Assembly: GCA_963663845.2 (NCBI GenBank)
Contig: OY760650.2
Span: 3,100,001 to 3,164,000, forward strand
Length of the DNA stretch: 64,000 bases
Source of the DNA: Versatilivorator sp963663845
GTDB lineage: Bacteria > Acidobacteriota > Terriglobia > Versatilivoradales > Versatilivoraceae
Reading direction: 5' to 3'
Part shown: positions 37,138 through 46,428 of the stretch, in pieces
Layout: every line of letters starts with the position of its first letter
Position numbering within the stretch: position 1 is the stretch's first letter
The notes under the pieces: generated by a model
Databases searched by the model: none
Told to the model about the DNA's origin: nothing
The model's input: the letters and a program-made list of their open reading frames with translations, nothing else
Made by a program: the position numbers and the translations under genes

Positions 37138-37170
37138 GAGCCGGATGCGCTAGCTGCGCACGTCCGGATC
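37138..37170 (+). ncRNA. Group II intron domain V
   Basis: GAGCCGGATGCG, loop region CTAGC, then TGCGCACGTCCGGATC folds as the 33-nt catalytic domain V: AGC triad at positions 2-4 and an ACG bulge on the 3' strand. Domain VI (GTGCGGGGGGTCCCC...CCTACCGCGAT) follows to 37210, with its branch adenosine presumably in CCTACC. Confidence 0.8.
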
Positions 37171-38670
37171 TGTGCGGGGGGTCCCCAGCAATGCGGATTC
37201 CTACCGCGATATTCTCTGGGTTGGGTGGCCGCTCAGTTTCCCCGTGATGCGGCAGCCGGCTACCCTGCCGCCGGGAACCCCATGGGCTCGGCCGAATCGG
37301 AATCGTGGCGCCGTTGCCGGTCGAGCCGGGTCGAGAAGAGGGGTGAGGCTGTGCCAGCGTTGTGCGGGCGGGACGCCCGCGCTCCCGGCCTTCATCCCGT
37401 GACGTCATCGCAGCCAAGCAGGTCCATCGGTATCGTGTCCATTCGTGTTCATTCGTGGTTCGTCTTTATAGAGGATTGGGTGTTTCACTGAAGACACACG
37501 AAGCGGAACGGCGCTGCCGCATCGGCAGGGGCAGCGCCTCCTCGTGAAGCAGGAAGGATGGGAGAGGCGCCCCACCGGGAGCGCGGGCGTCTCGCCCGCA
37601 TTCTCTGGGTTGGGTGGCCGCTCCGTTTCCCTGCGATATGGCGCCCGGCCACCCTGCCGCCGGGAACCCCATGGGCTCGGCCGAATCGGAATCGTGGCGC
37701 CGTTGCCGGTCGAGCCGGGTCGAGGAGAAGGGCGAGGCTGTGCCACTGTTGTGCGGGCGGGACGCCCGCGCTCCCGGCCTTCATCCCATGACGTCATCGC
37801 AGCCAAGCAGGTCCATCGGTATTCGTGTCTATTCGTGTGCATTCGTGGTTCGTCTTTGTTGACGATCCGGTGTTTCACTGAAGACACACGAAGCGGAACG
37901 GCTCTGCCGCATCGGCAGGAGCTGTGCCTCCTCGCCAAGCAAGAAGGATGGGAGAAGGCGCCCCCCTCCGGGAGCGCGGGCGTCTCGCCCGCATTCTCTG
38001 GGTTGGGTGGCCGCTCGGTTTCCCCGTGATGCGGCGCCCGGTCACCCTGCCGGCGGGAACCCCATGGGCTCAGCTGAAGCGGAATCGTGGCGCCGTTGCC
38101 GGTCGAGCCGGGTCGAGGAGAGGGGTGAAGCTGTGCCACTGTTGTGCGGGCGGGACGCCCGCGCTCCCGGCCTTCATCCCATGACGTCATCGCAGCCAAG
38201 CAGGTCCATCGGTATTCGTGTTCATTCGTGGTTCGTCTTTATTGACGATGGGGTGTTTCACTGAAGACACACGAAGCGGGACGGCGCTGCCGCATCGGCA
38301 GGGGCAGTGCCTCCTCGCGGAGCAAGAAGGATGGGAGGAGGCGCCCCACCGGGAGCGCGGGCGTCTCGCCCGCATTCTCTGGGTTGGGTGGCCGCTCAGT
38401 TTCCCCGTGATGCGGCACACGGTCACCCTGCCGGCAGGAAACGCCTGGGCTCGGCTGAATCGGAATCGTGGGGCCGTTGCCGGTCGAGCCGGGTGGAAGA
38501 GATGGGCGAGGCTGTGCCAGTGTTGTGCGGGCGGGACGCCCGCGCTCCCGGCCTTCATCCCGTGAAGTTGTCGCACCAATGGAGGTCCATCGGTTGTTGT
38601 TGCGGGGCGAGAAGTGAGAGACGGCCGGTGTTCGGGCCGGGGGCGGCCCGGGGCGAGCCATCGGAACGCT

Positions 38671-41600
38671 CTACTCCAGCACCAGCTTCACGTCGGTTTC
38701 GAATTGTCGATAGTCGGTGTACCGGGTGACGTTTCTCGTGTGGACCCGGGCGCTCTGCAGGATGCCGACCGACATGTTGAACTGAGCCCGGATCGGAAGC
38801 CAGTGCTGGCTCTCCCCGATGCGGACCTGGTCATAGGCGATGGTCACCTCCGACGTCTTGACCGGGAAGTCGTCCGGGAGATCCACCGTCTTCTTGATCA
38901 GTTTGACGATCTGGTAGGAGTTGACGTCGATCCAGCACAGTCCCCGGTATCCCACCCGCAGGGGATTGCCCTGGTAGGTCACTTGAAGGGCGGAGGTCTC
39001 CTGCGGAATCCGATAGGCCACCCGCACGGTCTGACGCCCCGCCATCTCCTCGGCGCCCTCCAGGCGGAAGGAGGTCCTGCTCTGAGGAGTAAACACGTTC
39101 TGGATAGCGGCCGCGAATTGACCGATGGAATAGGCGCCGTCCTGGCTGCCCTGCGCCTTTTGCCCCTCCACCGGCTGATAGGTCTCTTCTCCATTGGCGA
39201 ACAGGAGGTCCTCCTGGAACCGGTCTCTTTCCTGCCAACCCTGGAACAGCCGCTCGAATCGCTCTGTCCGGCGGCGACAGACGAAGTCGGGCAGGTTCGA
39301 GAAAGTCGCATCCAACCTGCGGCGGACCGCATCCAGAAAATCGGGCCATTCGGCGTCGGTCGGCGCCCCGCCGGGCCGGCCGGAGGCGAGAGTGGGCGCA
39401 GCCGAGCCGCTGACGGTGAACTCCTCGGAACCGGTATCCATCATGAACTTGGGGCGATGGTAGGCGGAGGGGGTGTCGGCGAGCTGCATTTTCCTGGTCG
39501 CGGCCTGCTGGGAGTCGAACGGCAATTGGGTGCTTTCGTCGAAGCGGGCTTCCGCAAACCGCGTCTTGCCGATTCTGATGTGGCCGGCAAGGGGAATAAA
39601 GAGATTGGCTTCCCTTTCGTCGACCAGAGCGGCTTGGGTCATCCTCGCCCCCCGAAGGTCGGCCCGCCTCAGGTCGCTGCCGAACAGGACTGCTTCCGAG
39701 AGGTCGGCCACCTGCAGGTTGGCCTGGTTCAAGCGGGCGTCTTTCAGAATGGCGCCCTGCAGAATGGCGCCCTGAAGGTCGGCGCCTTCCAGGCTGGCCT
39801 GGGTCAGGCTGGCATCGGTCAGATCGGCCCCTTGCAGTCGTGCGCCGTCCAACCTGGCATGGATCAGTTCAGCGCCTGTCAGTTTGGCGCCCCGCAGATC
39901 GGCGCCTCGCAAGTCGGCCTCCCAGAGCCTGGCTTGGGTCAGGTCGGCTCTCAGCAGCACCGCATCCTGAAGGTCGGCCTTGCTCAGGTCCATGCCGCTC
40001 AGGTTGGCTCCAAAGAGATTCTTTCCCTTCAAGGCGGACGACTGTAGTCGGGTTTCCCGCAGATCGCCGCATTCGCCCGGGTGATCGGGGTTGTAGCCGA
40101 GATCTCCCCGGTCGTTGGCGCAGGCCATAACGTCACTGCGGAATCGGTAGGTCTCCGCATTGGCGGCGTCGCCCGAGGACCGCGGGATCTCCAGGCTGTC
40201 CCTGATCTTCCTCAGGTCGAGGCGAACCACCGGTTCCGGGCCGGAGGTTTCTTCTGCCGGGGCCTGACCGGCAATGACCGGCGACGGCGCCTCCCCGGAT
40301 GCGGCCGTTTGCAGACCCTGCTTCACCACGAAATCGGTCTCGGTGATGGTGGCCCGGCCGCTGTCCGACTCTTCGGTCGTAATCTCGAATCGGTAGCTGC
40401 CCGGGCTCAGAGACTGGGTGGACAGCTTGAAGCCCACGGCAACCTGACCGGGCGCCCGCTCTTCCAGGTGGTTGCGGTCCAGCGCGATGGGTGGAAAGTC
40501 GACGGCCTCGCCAGTGTCCCTGACCGCTTGGACGCGAGCCGTGAGATTGCCCTCCTCCAGCTTGGAGGCGTTGTAGAGCTTGTAGAATACGGCCAGAGGT
40601 TGGGGAGGAACAATGTGGTTGCTCACCGCCGGCTTCACCCGGAACCCGCGGTGAAACAGCCAGCGGGCTTCCGGCACCTGCATTCCGGCCACCGATGGGG
40701 AAAACGGCTCCAGGTCCTGACTCAAGACCAGGCCGCTGGTCATGAGCGCATCCGGGGCAAGGACCGGAATCCACAGGGACTGCTCGGCCGTCCCCAATCT
40801 GGCGTGGCGGTCGGCAGCCACCAGCTTGATGCGATACTTGCCCGGCTTCAGCTTGAGAAACCCCTCCACGATCGATTCCGCCTTCCCGTTCGCCAGCGGG
40901 AGTGTCTGGCTGAAAATCGAAGCCGCCTGACCGTCGTCGGAGTAGGCGACTCCCATCAGGCGAAGGTCTCTCCCAGGCAGCCAACTCTTTGGGGTATTCC
41001 CTTCCGACCCGCGGGAGACCCTGGCGGTGATCAGGGCCAGAGCCTGCTCGGACTCCTGGTAGAAGACGTTGGCCTTGAAATCCAGATTCAGATCCTCTTG
41101 TTGCTCGGATGCCTGGAGTCCGCGCAGCGCGGCCTTTTCCAGGGTCCCCATGATTTCCCGGTCTGCCGGCAGGGGCACCTCGACGGTTCGACGGAGCGAG
41201 CCCAGCCCGGCGTTGAGGTTCTCCCGCGCCGCCACCTTGACCTGGTACCGCCCCACCGGAACCTCCAGCACCACCTTGGAGGTCAGGCCCGATTTCAGCA
41301 AAGCCTGGTAGCTGCCGTCGCCGAGCTTGAAGTTCCAGGCCTTTTCGTCCCCGCCGACATACTCCTCCTTGGCGTCGAAGGCGACCACCGCCAGGTTGAT
41401 CCGATTGATCCGCTTGCCCTCTTCCACCAGGAAGGGGAGGTCCTCGAATCCCAGCCGGGTCACGATCTCCAACCGGTAGGTGTCTCCATCCAGCCGGGAG
41501 GCGTGGTAGGACATCTGCAGCGGGATTTCCCTGAGATCGGTGGGCGCCCGCATGGCTTCCAGCATTTCCTTCTTCTTTTGTTCCTCGGGGGACAAGCGCT

Positions 41601-42999
41601 CCTTGGGGGCATAGAAGCCCTTGCGGTGAGTGACCCGGACTCCGGGCCGCGCGACTCTCACTCGCAGCCTGTAGTAGCGGCCGTCGGGTTTCTTGGGCGG
41701 GGTGGCGTAGCTCAGGACGTAGTAGGAGAACTGCTGGTCCACCACCTGTCTCAGACCCGCCCCCAGGTCGTTGTTGTCCTTGAAGTAGATGCCTCCCGTC
41801 GCCCTGGCCAGGTACTCCAGGGAAATGCCCTTTTGCCGGCGGTCCTCCGTGACCAGCAGGGACTTGTCGATGCGGAGATTGCTGTTTTCGGTGAAACTGT
41901 CGCTGACGTCGTACATGGGGCTGGTTTCCAGCCCGGTGATGCGGATGGTATTGAAGATGATGCCGGTCTTCAGCGCCCTGTCGACCAGGCGCTCCAGGTC
42001 GTAGCGAAGCGCCCGGTGCAGGAAGCCTGCCGAGAGCAGCACCAGGGATTTCTGTGCCTCCACCGGTCCCAGGGAGCGGATGTGCCCCCGCAGAACGTCC
42101 AGCAAGCGCCGGGTGCGGCCCTTCTTGAGGGACAGGTGCTGGGCCGCCATGGTGCGCACGTAGGCTTCAACGATCTGCTGGTTTGCATCGAGGCCGGTGG
42201 CGCCGATCCCGACTCGCTGGTTTGGGTTCGCGCTCAGCGGATTGGCCGAAGCCTGGCCTACCCCGCAGTCTTCGGCTTCGGACATGGCCACGTCGAAGGC
42301 CCGGTTGCCCGGCGAGGACGAAATGACGTGGATTTCCTCGGCTTGAGCATCGGTCATCCTGAGGCATCCCGCCAGGCTCATCGCCGCCGTGAAGTCCAGC
42401 TTCTTGTGGATTCTGTCGATTTCGGCCAGCAGCAGCTCGCTGTCCTGGGTGAAGGGCACGAAATGGCCGCGGGAGGCCGTCATGATGGAGATGTAGTTCC
42501 CCTCTTTCAATCCCCTTTCCACGAATCCGCGAATGGCCTGGATGGTGCGGCTGAGGGTGCCCAGTGGCGGGTAGGTGAGATCGTCGATGACCAGGCTCAG
42601 CAGACGGGGCTTTTCGGGGGCCGCCTCCGGTTCCGGCTCCTCCGCGCCGACCGCGTTGCCCCAGGTCAGGGAGCTCTGCGAGCCCTGGAAGATTTCCTGG
42701 GAAAACGACTGGATGGTCTGCTTCTTGCGGTTTTCGAGAACCTCGAAATCGTCGACCGTCAGATCGGTGATGGGGTTGCCGTCCCGGTCGGTGACGATGG
42801 CGTTGACCACCACCACTTCCACCGGCACCTTGAGGGTGAATCCGGAGGAGGACTCGCCGCGCACGTTTTCGGTTTCCTGGGGCTGGGCAGCCGTAGTTGC
42901 CGGGATCAGCGCCAAGGCGCCTGTCAACCAGGCGGCAACCAGGATTCGCGTCAAGATTGCGCCGGGGAGAAAGGGCCTTGCGAGAGACATGGTCTGCAC
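38671..42999 (-). CDS. VWFA-related acidobacterial domain protein fused to pentapeptide repeats
   Basis: 1,442 residues. Signal peptide (ILVAAWLTGALALIPATTAAQ), then at about residues 50-465 the VWFA-related domain of Acidobacteria: VEVVVVNAIVTDRDGNPITD, LTVDDFEVLENRKKQ and RKGFYAPKERLS at its end. A long beta-rich middle (FEDLPFLVEEGKRI, VEVPLPADREI) precedes a pentapeptide-repeat block at about residues 985-1123 (ANLSGMDLSKADLQDA, RADLRGARMTQ) expected to form a right-handed beta-helix. The last ~250 residues hold a further beta-rich domain often seen in these bacteria (CWIDVNSYQIVKL). Secreted or surface; ligand unknown. The domain combination is unusual. Confidence 0.85.
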   Translation of the reverse strand: MQTMSLARPFLPGAILTRILVAAWLTGALALIPATTAAQPQETENVRGESSSGFTLKVPVEVVVVNAIVTDRDGNPITDLTVDDFEVLENRKKQTIQSFSQEIFQGSQSSLTWGNAVGAEEPEPEAAPEKPRLLSLVIDDLTYPPLGTLSRTIQAIRGFVERGLKEGNYISIMTASRGHFVPFTQDSELLLAEIDRIHKKLDFTAAMSLAGCLRMTDAQAEEIHVISSSPGNRAFDVAMSEAEDCGVGQASANPLSANPNQRVGIGATGLDANQQIVEAYVRTMAAQHLSLKKGRTRRLLDVLRGHIRSLGPVEAQKSLVLLSAGFLHRALRYDLERLVDRALKTGIIFNTIRITGLETSPMYDVSDSFTENSNLRIDKSLLVTEDRRQKGISLEYLARATGGIYFKDNNDLGAGLRQVVDQQFSYYVLSYATPPKKPDGRYYRLRVRVARPGVRVTHRKGFYAPKERLSPEEQKKKEMLEAMRAPTDLREIPLQMSYHASRLDGDTYRLEIVTRLGFEDLPFLVEEGKRINRINLAVVAFDAKEEYVGGDEKAWNFKLGDGSYQALLKSGLTSKVVLEVPVGRYQVKVAARENLNAGLGSLRRTVEVPLPADREIMGTLEKAALRGLQASEQQEDLNLDFKANVFYQESEQALALITARVSRGSEGNTPKSWLPGRDLRLMGVAYSDDGQAASIFSQTLPLANGKAESIVEGFLKLKPGKYRIKLVAADRHARLGTAEQSLWIPVLAPDALMTSGLVLSQDLEPFSPSVAGMQVPEARWLFHRGFRVKPAVSNHIVPPQPLAVFYKLYNASKLEEGNLTARVQAVRDTGEAVDFPPIALDRNHLEERAPGQVAVGFKLSTQSLSPGSYRFEITTEESDSGRATITETDFVVKQGLQTAASGEAPSPVIAGQAPAEETSGPEPVVRLDLRKIRDSLEIPRSSGDAANAETYRFRSDVMACANDRGDLGYNPDHPGECGDLRETRLQSSALKGKNLFGANLSGMDLSKADLQDAVLLRADLTQARLWEADLRGADLRGAKLTGAELIHARLDGARLQGADLTDASLTQASLEGADLQGAILQGAILKDARLNQANLQVADLSEAVLFGSDLRRADLRGARMTQAALVDEREANLFIPLAGHIRIGKTRFAEARFDESTQLPFDSQQAATRKMQLADTPSAYHRPKFMMDTGSEEFTVSGSAAPTLASGRPGGAPTDAEWPDFLDAVRRRLDATFSNLPDFVCRRRTERFERLFQGWQERDRFQEDLLFANGEETYQPVEGQKAQGSQDGAYSIGQFAAAIQNVFTPQSRTSFRLEGAEEMAGRQTVRVAYRIPQETSALQVTYQGNPLRVGYRGLCWIDVNSYQIVKLIKKTVDLPDDFPVKTSEVTIAYDQVRIGESQHWLPIRAQFNMSVGILQSARVHTRNVTRYTDYRQFETDVKLVLE

Positions 43000-43103
43000 C
43001 TGTTCCTGGAGGGTTCATACGGACCGGAAGCGGTAGTTCATTATGAAACGTTCGCCCGTCTCCGGCAACCCCATTTTGCGCGGCCCTGTGCCCGGCCCGC
43101 ATT

Positions 43104-43128
43104 TCACGCCCCCTGGCGAGAATTGCGG
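43104..43128. repeat. 25-bp intergenic motif, copy 2
   Basis: TCACGCCCCCTGGCGAGAAT then TGCGG, matching 19414-19438 at 23 of 25 positions. Here the motif is the loop of a hairpin: CGGCCCGCA (43093-43101) and TGCGGGCCG (43124-43132) pair perfectly. It ends 12 bases before the leuS promoter. Confidence 0.5.
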
Positions 43129-43140
43129 GCCGCCCCGAGC

Positions 43141-43170
43141 TTGACCCTTGTTTCGGCGCTCTGCTAACAT
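43141..43170 (+). promoter_or_regulatory. Candidate promoter of the leuS operon
   Basis: TTGACC (43141-43146), an 18-base spacer, TAACAT (43165-43170): a good sigma-70-type match 82 bases before the leuS ATG. A T-box or other leader structure is not evident in the ~75-base leader. Confidence 0.5.
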
Positions 43171-43251
43171 CGCCGCCGGTCGGGTGGAACGGCCGAAAGC
43201 CAAAGCAGGCAAGGGATTTCGGGCGACTCTCCCCTTCGCTGCATACCCGTC

Positions 43252-45867
43252 ATGACTCCTAAATACACCCCTGCCGCCATCGAAGCCAAGTGGGCCGACC
43301 GCTGGGAACGGGACGGTCTCTATCGGACCGCTCCGGCCGACGGCCGCCCCAAGCGGTACGTGCTGGATTTCTTTCCCTACCCTTCGGGGGACGGGCTCAG
43401 CGTGGGCCACTGCCGGAACTACGTCCCCACCGACGTGCTGAGCCGCTACTACCGCATGCAGGGCGAAAACGTCCTCCATCCCATGGGTTGGGACGCCTTC
43501 GGTCTCCCCGCCGAAAACGCCGCCATCCGCCTCAAGACCAACCCGGCCAGGCTGATCGCCCGCTTCGCCGCCAACTACAAGCGGCAGATGCGGCTGCTGG
43601 GCATCTCCTTCGACTGGGACCGGGAGATCAACTCCTCCCAGCCTGAATACTATCGCTGGACCCAGTGGGTTTTCTTGCAGCTCTACCACGCCTGGTACGA
43701 CCCTCGGCTGCAGAAAGCCTGTCCCATCTCCGGCCTGGAGGAGGAGCTGGCGAGGCGGGGCAGCGACGACATCCCCGGAGCCCCGGCCATCACCGCCGAG
43801 GCCTGGAGGCAATTGCCGGCCGCCGGGAGAAAGGACTATCTGAGCCACTTTCGGCTGGCCTACCGAGAGGCATCCTCCGTGAACTGGGACCCGGTGGAAA
43901 AGACGGTGCTGGCCAACGAAGAGGTGGTGGACGGCCGCGGCTGGCGAAGCGGAGCCCTGGTCGAGAAGAAACGTCTGATGCAATGGTTCTTCCGCATCAC
44001 CGCCTACGCCGACCGGCTGTTGGCCGACCTGGAGGGCCTTGACTGGCCGGAAAGCATCAAGCGGATGCAGCGCAACTGGATCGGGCGCAGCCGGGGCGCC
44101 GAAGTCAGTTTCGCCACCGCCGCCGGGCCGCTGACGGTGTTCACCACCCGTCCCGATACGCTTTGGGGCGCCACCTTCATGGTGCTGGCGCCGGAGCACC
44201 CTCTGGTACAGGCCCTCACCGCTCCTTCATCGGCCAAAGAGGTCGCGACCTATCTGCAGCAGGTCCAGGGCAAGAGCGATCTGGATCGGACGGCCCAGGG
44301 GCGGGCCAAGACGGGTGTCTTCCTGGGATCCCACGCCACCAATCCGGTCAATGGCGAAGCCATCCCGATCTGGGTGGCGGACTATGTGCTGATGGGGTAT
44401 GGAACCGGCGCCATCATGTCGGTCCCGGCCCACGACCAGAGAGACTTCGAGTTCGCCCGCCGCCACGGCCTGGAGATCCGGGTGGTGATCCAACCGGTGG
44501 GACGGAATGAACCGCTGCGTTCCGACACCATGGAGGAGGCCTGGACGGGCGAGGGAGTCATGAGCCGGTCCGGCTCCTTCGACGGCACCCCCACCGCCGA
44601 GGCCGTCGACAGGGTCACCGACTGGTTGGAGGAGACCTATCGGGGCAGATCCAGTGTCCAATACAAGCTGCGCGACTGGGGGATCAGCCGCCAGCGGTAT
44701 TGGGGCACTCCCATCCCCATCGTTCACACCTCCGACGGCGAGGTGCCCGTGGCCGCCGGCGATCTTCCGGTGCGGCTGCCGGAGGTCCGGCACTACGAGC
44801 CCACCGGCAGCGGAGAGTCGCCCCTGGCGGCCATTCCCGAGTTCGTCCAGGTGTCCCTGCCCGGCGGCATCCGGGGACGCCGTGAGACCGACACCCTGGG
44901 AACCTTCGCCTGCTCCTCCTGGTACTTCCTGCGCTTCGTGAGTCCTGGCAACGACCAGGCCGCCTTCGACCGCCGGGAAGTGGACTACTGGCTGCCGGTG
45001 GACCTGTACGTGGGAGGAGCCGAGCACGCGGTCATGCACCTGCTCTACGCCCGCTTCTGGACCAAGGCGCTCTGCGACCTGGGTCACCTGCCCTTTGGCG
45101 AGCCCTTCGAGCGCCTGCGCAACCAGGGGATGATCCTGGGGCAGGACGGAGAAAAGATGTCCAAGAGCCGGGGCAACGTGGTCACGCCCGACGAAATGGT
45201 GGAGGCCTGGGGCGCCGACGCCCTGCGTGCCTACGAGATGTTCATCAGCGATTTCGAAATGTCCACTCCCTGGAACACCAATGGCCTCTCCGGCACCTTT
45301 CGCTGGCTGCGCCGCGCCTGGGAGGTGATCTTGCGCCCTCCCCCTGAGGGGGCCTCCTCCTCGCGGACCCGGAAGCAGGACCGGGACCTGCGCCGCTGGA
45401 CCCACAAGACCCTGCTCAAGGTCTCCAGCGACATCGAGGGGTTTCGTTTCAACACGGTGATCTCGTCGCTCATGGAGTTCACCAACGCGCTTCATGAGGC
45501 CGCCAGGCAGCCGGTTGCGGTTGGAAGAGAAGCCTTCGTGGAAGCCACCGACGGGCTGCTCCTGATGCTGGCGCCGGTGGCCCCTTTCATGGCGGAGGAG
45601 CTGTGGGCATTGAAGGGGCGCCCCTACTCGATCCACCGGCAGCCCTGGCCCCGGGCCGACCGCCTGCTGGCGGCCGAGGAGGAGATCACGCTGGTGCTTC
45701 AGGTCAACGGCAAGGTGCGGGGGCGGCTGAACCTTCCGGCCGACCTGACGGAAGCCCAGGCTCGGGAGGCGGCGTTGAGCCAGGAGTCGGTGCAACGGCA
45801 TTTGAACGGCAAGTCCCCCAAGCGATTGATCTATGTTCCGGGGAAACTGGTCAACATCGTGGTGTGA
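43252..45867 (+). CDS. leuS: Leucine-tRNA ligase
   Basis: 871 residues. Class I synthetase: HIGH-like segment FPYPSGDGLSVGHCRNYVP, WDAFGLPAENAAI, the editing domain with TTRPDTLWGATFMVLAPEHP and GTGAIMSVPAHDQRDFEF, and the KMSKSRGN loop. The anticodon-binding helices and the C-terminal LVLQVNGKVRGRLNLP follow. Length typical of bacterial LeuRS. First gene of a three-gene operon with lptE and holA. Confidence 0.97.
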   Translation: MTPKYTPAAIEAKWADRWERDGLYRTAPADGRPKRYVLDFFPYPSGDGLSVGHCRNYVPTDVLSRYYRMQGENVLHPMGWDAFGLPAENAAIRLKTNPARLIARFAANYKRQMRLLGISFDWDREINSSQPEYYRWTQWVFLQLYHAWYDPRLQKACPISGLEEELARRGSDDIPGAPAITAEAWRQLPAAGRKDYLSHFRLAYREASSVNWDPVEKTVLANEEVVDGRGWRSGALVEKKRLMQWFFRITAYADRLLADLEGLDWPESIKRMQRNWIGRSRGAEVSFATAAGPLTVFTTRPDTLWGATFMVLAPEHPLVQALTAPSSAKEVATYLQQVQGKSDLDRTAQGRAKTGVFLGSHATNPVNGEAIPIWVADYVLMGYGTGAIMSVPAHDQRDFEFARRHGLEIRVVIQPVGRNEPLRSDTMEEAWTGEGVMSRSGSFDGTPTAEAVDRVTDWLEETYRGRSSVQYKLRDWGISRQRYWGTPIPIVHTSDGEVPVAAGDLPVRLPEVRHYEPTGSGESPLAAIPEFVQVSLPGGIRGRRETDTLGTFACSSWYFLRFVSPGNDQAAFDRREVDYWLPVDLYVGGAEHAVMHLLYARFWTKALCDLGHLPFGEPFERLRNQGMILGQDGEKMSKSRGNVVTPDEMVEAWGADALRAYEMFISDFEMSTPWNTNGLSGTFRWLRRAWEVILRPPPEGASSSRTRKQDRDLRRWTHKTLLKVSSDIEGFRFNTVISSLMEFTNALHEAARQPVAVGREAFVEATDGLLLMLAPVAPFMAEELWALKGRPYSIHRQPWPRADRLLAAEEEITLVLQVNGKVRGRLNLPADLTEAQAREAALSQESVQRHLNGKSPKRLIYVPGKLVNIVV

Positions 45868-45892
45868 ACACTTGCAGGATCGGGAGAGATCG

Positions 45893-46423
45893 GTGGGGGT
45901 TTCGTCCAAGCTGCGCCAGGGGTTGACGGTCTGGCTGCTGAGCAGCCTGCTGGCTGCCGGCTGCGGATACCGCCTGGCGGGCAAAGCCACGGCCATCCCC
46001 GAGTCGGTCGATTCCATCGCCGTTCCCATTTTCACCAATCGGACGACCAAGTACAGGCTGGAGCAGCGCCTGACCTCGGCAGTGGTGGACGAGCTCACTT
46101 CGCGCACCCGCTACCGCATCGCCTCCGACCCCGCTTCGGCGGCGGCCGTGCTGACCGGAGTCGTCACCGGATTCACCTCGACCCCGGTGATCTTCTCGGG
46201 CAGGGCGGGGTCCACCTTTCTGGTGACGGTGCGCCTGCAGGTGGACCTCAAGGACTCCAGGTCCAAGAAGCTTCTCTTCGAGAATCGAAACTATTTCTTC
46301 CGCGAAGAGTTCGAGATCAGTCGGGCCTCGCAGGATTTTTTCCCCGAGGAAGGGCCCGCTCTGGATCGGCTGGCCAAGGCCTTTTCGCGCGATCTGGTCA
46401 GCACGATCCTGGAATCATTCTGA
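45893..46423 (+). CDS. lptE: LPS-assembly lipoprotein LptE
   Basis: 176 residues from the GTG at 45893, with GGGAGAGA upstream; the longer frame from 45833 overlaps leuS. Lipobox LLAAGCGYRL: signal peptide cleaved before the cysteine, which is lipidated. The LptE fold is shown by SIAVPIFTNRTTKYRLEQRL, VLTGVVTGF and the C-terminal amphipathic helix LVSTILESF. Forms the plug of the LptD outer-membrane translocon. Shows an LPS-bearing (didermic) cell envelope. Confidence 0.9.
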   Translation: MGVSSKLRQGLTVWLLSSLLAAGCGYRLAGKATAIPESVDSIAVPIFTNRTTKYRLEQRLTSAVVDELTSRTRYRIASDPASAAAVLTGVVTGFTSTPVIFSGRAGSTFLVTVRLQVDLKDSRSKKLLFENRNYFFREEFEISRASQDFFPEEGPALDRLAKAFSRDLVSTILESF

Positions 46424-46428
46424 CAGAC

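Larger units (their letters stand above)
35299..37210 (+). mobile_element. Group II intron (retroelement), complete
   Basis: 1,912 bases beginning GAGCGCCAGGC and ending CTACCGCGAT (AY end). Ends are fixed by comparison with the uninterrupted repeat units: the exons GTCTCGCCCGC and ATTCTCTGGG join exactly across it. It sits directly at the 3' foot of the GCGGGC/GCCCGC hairpin, as class C-type introns do at terminator stems. The 5' end deviates from the consensus GUGYG. It carries its own reverse transcriptase and a domain V. Inserted in the same direction as the encoded protein. Confidence 0.88.
34833..38594. repeat. Five tandem ~385-bp units with GC hairpins, one interrupted by a group II intron
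   Basis: Units, anchored on GCCGCATCGGCAG, begin at 34833, 35214, 37516, 37906 and 38289 (periods 381, 390 without the intron, 390, 383); the last is truncated near 38594. Each has an upstream hairpin GCGGGCGTCTCGCCCGC, then ATTCTCTGGGTTGGGTGGCC, a downstream hairpin GCGGGCGGGACGCCCGC, and a tail with TTCGTG/ATTCGTGG words ending TTTCACTGAAGACACACGAA. The two hairpins with flanks (CCGGGAGC... and ...GCTCCCGG) are inverted copies of one another. ORFs in it are translated repeat, not genes. Confidence 0.85.

Noticed and set aside
34833..38594. CRISPR array
   Set aside because: Units are ~385 bp and similar throughout, with no short repeat/unique spacer alternation and no cas genes.
37099..38729. 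Several ~100-codon open frames on both strands in the tandem repeats
   Set aside because: They recur unit by unit with the DNA repeat (e.g. SAGVPPAQ, GRLARILWVGW) and have no independent start signals.
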